A stretch of DNA of 64,000 nt from Fibrobacter sp. UWB16 (GTDB lineage: Bacteria > Fibrobacterota > Fibrobacteria > Fibrobacterales > Fibrobacteraceae): assembly GCF_900215325.1 (NCBI RefSeq), contig NZ_OCMS01000001.1:558001-622000 (forward strand). The letters run 5' to 3'. The notes under the pieces are model-generated. The model was not told the origin of the DNA. It ran no database searches and saw only the letters and a list, made by a program, of their open reading frames with translations. This document shows positions 61,489-64,000 of the stretch, piece by piece. A program made the position numbers and the translations under genes. The stretch's first letter is position 1. The number at the start of each line of letters is the position of its first letter.

Positions 61489-62334
61489 TTACATGAACCA
61501 GAAGGTCACACCGAGATGGAAACGCATGTTCTTGAAGCCGAAACTTGTAGAAGAGTCTTCATCTTCTTCATCTTCTTCGTCTTCTTCATCGAAGCCATAG
61601 TAGCTAGAACCATAGCTGGAGGCGTTGCTAGCAAAGTTTACAGCAGAAGAACCGACCTTATCCATGTCAATCATATTCGTCAAGCCAAATACAGCACGGA
61701 AATTGATATCAATCTTATCCGTAATAGAATAGCCAAGACCCGCAATAAGACCAAAGTCCACAGTGCTCTTCATATCACCATCGATATCTTCAGTATCTTC
61801 CATACCAAGCGATTCGACTTCTCTCGTTGCGCTAGCACTTACGTTAATACCCAAATAAGCACCGGCATCAATAAAGAAATTCGGGACCGGATTAATACGG
61901 GCTACCACAGGAATATCGATGTACAGGAAAGAGAACGTAACTTTCATGCTATAAAACATATCCATCACCTTTTCTGCTTGAGCTCTATTAATTCCACTAT
62001 ATCCACTAAATTGGCTATAAAATTCAATTTGGCTATATAAATCATCTTCATCCATAAACGCACCAAACGTTTTCTTCATCATTTCGCCATAATCCCAAGA
62101 AATTCGGCGATAATCAATACCAAGACCAGCCACAACAGAGAACATCGGGTTCACAACATACTTAGCTTCAGCACCGACATTAAAACCAGCGCCCCAGCCA
62201 ATTTCGAGCAAGTCGGTATTGTCGCCCCAAGCTGTACCAAAACTACCGGCAGCATGAGCACCAAACTTAAAGTTATTCTGTGCAAATACAGCACTCGTCA
62301 CAACAAGAGCTGCCAAAATGAGCTTTTTAAGCAT
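61489..62334 (-). CDS. Outer-membrane beta-barrel protein with acidic loop
   Basis: The 281-aa protein has a signal peptide (MLKKLILAALVVTSAVFAQ) and follows the PorT/OmpA-like PF13568 barrel pattern: KFGAHAAGSFGTAWG, VGAEAKYVVNPMFSVVAGLGIDYR, YIDIPVVARINPVPNFFIDAGAYLGINVS (all in part), and a final MRFHLGVTFWFM strand. A run of DEEDEEDEEDED (about residues 248-260) sits before the last strand and would be an exposed acidic loop. Binding of cations or basic surfaces is conceivable. It is flanked by an AT-rich promoter region and the shared terminator. Confidence 0.78.
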   Translation of the reverse strand: MLKKLILAALVVTSAVFAQNNFKFGAHAAGSFGTAWGDNTDLLEIGWGAGFNVGAEAKYVVNPMFSVVAGLGIDYRRISWDYGEMMKKTFGAFMDEDDLYSQIEFYSQFSGYSGINRAQAEKVMDMFYSMKVTFSFLYIDIPVVARINPVPNFFIDAGAYLGINVSASATREVESLGMEDTEDIDGDMKSTVDFGLIAGLGYSITDKIDINFRAVFGLTNMIDMDKVGSSAVNFASNASSYGSSYYGFDEEDEEDEEDEDSSTSFGFKNMRFHLGVTFWFM

Positions 62335-62503
62335 ATATTTTCTCCTTTCTAGAGTTTAAAAACTTACCGTCAATGTAGTTTAAAAAGCGTTTAAAAACAA
62401 GTTATTTTTTTCATATGTTAGAATTTTTTTGTTGTAAAGGACCAAAACGTTATAGCAATTCTTATAGACAAAAACTTACAACCAAATTTTTCGTCTTGCG
62501 TCC

Positions 62504-62536
62504 AAAAAAAGAATCCCGCTCTTTTGTGCGGGATTC
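62504..62536 (-). terminator. Terminator of the exonuclease III gene
   Basis: Minus-strand GAATCCCGC and GCGGGATTC pair over 9 bp with an 8-nt loop, followed by seven T. Confidence 0.9.
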
Positions 62537-62548
62537 TCGAGAAACAAA

Positions 62549-63355
62549 CTAGATGTCTTCCGATTTCTTGATGGGGATTGGGAGGAACGGCGGTTCCAGT
62601 TCCAAGCAAATCGGGCAATGGTCCGAACCTTTGACATCGCTCAAAATTTCGGAGCTCACCACATTAGGCATGAGCGCTGCATCGACAAAGCCGTAATCCA
62701 AACGCCAACCGACATTGCGTTCACGGGCGCCAAAGCGATTTGACCACCAGGAATAGGCATCGCGGGTATCCGGATGCAACGTGCGGAATGTATCGACAAA
62801 GCCGTTTTCGACGTACTTGTCCATCCAGGCGCGTTCAATCGGCAAGAAACCGCTCACGTTCTCGTTTTCCTTCGGACGTGCAATATCGATTTCCTTGTGG
62901 CAGGTATTGTAATCCCCTACGGTCACCACATGCTTGCCATCGGCCAACCATTGTTTACAGTTTTCAAGGAATGCGTCATAAAAGCGGAGCTTGTAATCCA
63001 GGCGATCGTCCCCTTGGCCACCATTCGGGAAGTAAATGCAATTAAGCACCCAATCCGGGAACACCAGCTGGAGCACACGGCCTTCAACATCGAATTCCTC
63101 GATATCAAAGCCGTAGTTGACCGCATCCGGTTCAATCTTTGAATACACGGCCACACCACTGTAACCCTTCTTGCGCTTGCAAGCGTTCCAGTAGGTATAA
63201 TAGCCTTCACGGCTTGCAACTTCAGCGACCTGGCTTTTTTCAGCGCGGACTTCCTGAAGGCAAAGCACATCGGGATCGGTCGCAGTGAACCAATCTTCAA
63301 AGCCTTTTTTCAGTACGGAACGAATACCGTTGACGTTCCAGCTGTAGATCTTCAT
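62549..63355 (-). CDS. xth: Exodeoxyribonuclease III
   Basis: A DNA-repair AP endonuclease/3'-exonuclease of 268 aa. The ATG at 63355 begins the conserved MKIYSWNVNGIRSVLKKGF; a 16-codon longer frame runs into the promoter box and is rejected. Catalytic motifs are LCLQEVRAEKSQ (Glu), GDYNTCHKEIDIARPKEN (Asp/Asn), YSWWSNRFGARERNVGWRLDY (in part) and SDHCPICLEL (Asp-His). It stands alone with its own promoter and terminator. Confidence 0.95.
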   Translation of the reverse strand: MKIYSWNVNGIRSVLKKGFEDWFTATDPDVLCLQEVRAEKSQVAEVASREGYYTYWNACKRKKGYSGVAVYSKIEPDAVNYGFDIEEFDVEGRVLQLVFPDWVLNCIYFPNGGQGDDRLDYKLRFYDAFLENCKQWLADGKHVVTVGDYNTCHKEIDIARPKENENVSGFLPIERAWMDKYVENGFVDTFRTLHPDTRDAYSWWSNRFGARERNVGWRLDYGFVDAALMPNVVSSEILSDVKGSDHCPICLELEPPFLPIPIKKSEDI

Positions 63356-63381
63356 TTTGACCCCAATCTCAATTTTCACGC

Positions 63382-63389
63382 CAAAGATA
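63382..63389 (-). promoter_or_regulatory. Promoter -7 box TATCTTTG of the exonuclease III gene
   Basis: Exact TAnnTTTG match on the minus strand, 26 nt before the ATG at 63355. Confidence 0.55.
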
Positions 63390-63535
63390 GAATATTTTTT
63401 CAAACTCCAAAGGGTAGAAAGCTATCATCCCCTCCATAAAGTTAATAAAACTTTACAATTTTGTCTTTATGAGCAAAAAACTACATCGATTTCGTTCATT
63501 TTCAAAAAAATTTACGCAATATTGTTTAATAATCT

Positions 63536-63543
63536 TATATTTG
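63536..63543 (+). promoter_or_regulatory. Promoter -7 box TATATTTG before the terminal lipoprotein gene
   Basis: Exact TAnnTTTG match ending 5 nt before the ATG at 63549; a leaderless transcript is expected. Confidence 0.55.
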
Positions 63544-63548
63544 ATAGC

Positions 63549-64000
63549 ATGAAGAATAAATTTTTGTTGTCCTCTTGCCTCCTTGCCGTTTCATTCCTGA
63601 TTGGTTGCGCAGGTTCCTCTGCCCAGAACGGCGAAGAACTCGAAGTTCCGACCGACCTTCCGCCAATTTGCCGCGATATCGACTTTGTCGCGAACCCTGA
63701 CATGCGCGAAGTCTGCGGAGTCCGCAAGGCAAGCCGTCACAACATCGCTTATAAGAACATTCCTCAACAACGCTACTTGATCAAGCCGTCCGAGACGTCC
63801 ATCGTCAAGACAAACGACAAGCTCGAGCTCCGCTTCCAGAACTCCCTGCCGATCACGCTTGACGGTCCGATTACTGAGGAACTCGTCTTTAACCAGGAAA
63901 AGCGCCTCGAACGTATCAAGAACACTTACGATTATTTTGAAATCACGAATCCTGGTACCGAACGCCTCCGCATTTTCAAGATGGGCATCCCGACCGACCG
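63549..64000 (+). CDS. Lipoprotein, unknown, truncated by the window end
   Basis: An open frame of 150 codons runs off the window. It starts MKNKFLLSSCLLAVSFLIGC, a lipoprotein signal with Cys20, followed by AGSSAQNGEEL. The visible mature part (DLPPICRDIDFVANPDMREVCG, then RYLIKPSETSIVKTNDKLELRF) is soluble and mixed alpha/beta, with no family I recognise. The uninterrupted frame, lipobox and promoter box support a real gene. Confidence 0.7.
   Translation, partial: MKNKFLLSSCLLAVSFLIGCAGSSAQNGEELEVPTDLPPICRDIDFVANPDMREVCGVRKASRHNIAYKNIPQQRYLIKPSETSIVKTNDKLELRFQNSLPITLDGPITEELVFNQEKRLERIKNTYDYFEITNPGTERLRIFKMGIPTD

Overview
The window looks like a chromosome segment of a cellulolytic Fibrobacter (FCB group). 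The evidence is three lipoproteins with the Fibrobacter succinogenes major paralogous domain, secreted polysaccharidases with polyserine linkers and sorting-type C-terminal tails, and promoters of the Bacteroidetes-like TAnnTTTG type. No integrase, phage gene, complete IS or CRISPR array was seen. This is a reading by eye; no database search was run.

Layout. 1-3.9 kb: cinA-recA (minus; recA is cut by the window edge) and two secreted or membrane proteins of DUF5683 and DUF3300 type. 4.0-15.0 kb: a plant-wall degradation block. A GH5 endoglucanase sits between two identical tRNA-Leu(GAG) units that form a 138-bp direct repeat. It is followed by tgt, a second GH5 with two carbohydrate-binding modules, a PL1 pectate lyase and a GH9 cellulase. 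15.1-19.6 kb (minus): aminotransferase, lipoprotein, small membrane protein and 2-isopropylmalate synthase, the last behind a leucine attenuator. 19.7-29.2 kb: TPR protein, small membrane genes, topoisomerase III carrying in-frame intergenic-type repeats, and a large InlB-repeat surface protein. 29.2-38.3 kb: sufB without partners, DJ-1, Hsp33, ThrH, a CE15 glucuronoyl esterase, and Rel/SpoT with a coupled unknown gene. 38.3-48.6 kb: complex I operon nuoA-(BC fusion)-D-H-I-J-K-L-M-N with no nuoEFG. 48.6-55.8 kb: two tandem collagen-like lipoproteins, an Rpn-family nuclease, a lone Phd antitoxin, xseA and a small HsdR_N-like nuclease. 55.9-64 kb: two adjacent GGDEF proteins, an alanine-rich leader peptide with a trp-type attenuator ahead of an alanine-type aminotransferase, two outer-membrane beta-barrel candidates, exonuclease III and a truncated lipoprotein.

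How the genes work together. The GH5, GH9, PL1 and CE15 enzymes would attack cellulose, pectin and lignin-xylan ester links outside the cell. The FISUMP, collagen-like and InlB-repeat proteins are candidate surface or adhesion proteins. The 11-subunit complex I lacks its NADH-input module, so it probably accepts electrons from another donor such as ferredoxin.

Most notable non-coding features: (1) a four-segment attenuator with a 44-codon leader containing 14 Ala codons, upstream of an alanine-type aminotransferase; (2) a leader MRKTLNLLLLLSIATEARF with terminator and antiterminator ahead of leuA; (3) TAnnTTTG promoters only 4-6 nt from several start codons, implying leaderless mRNAs; (4) two families of short palindromic repeats scattered between genes and, in two genes, read in frame as protein.
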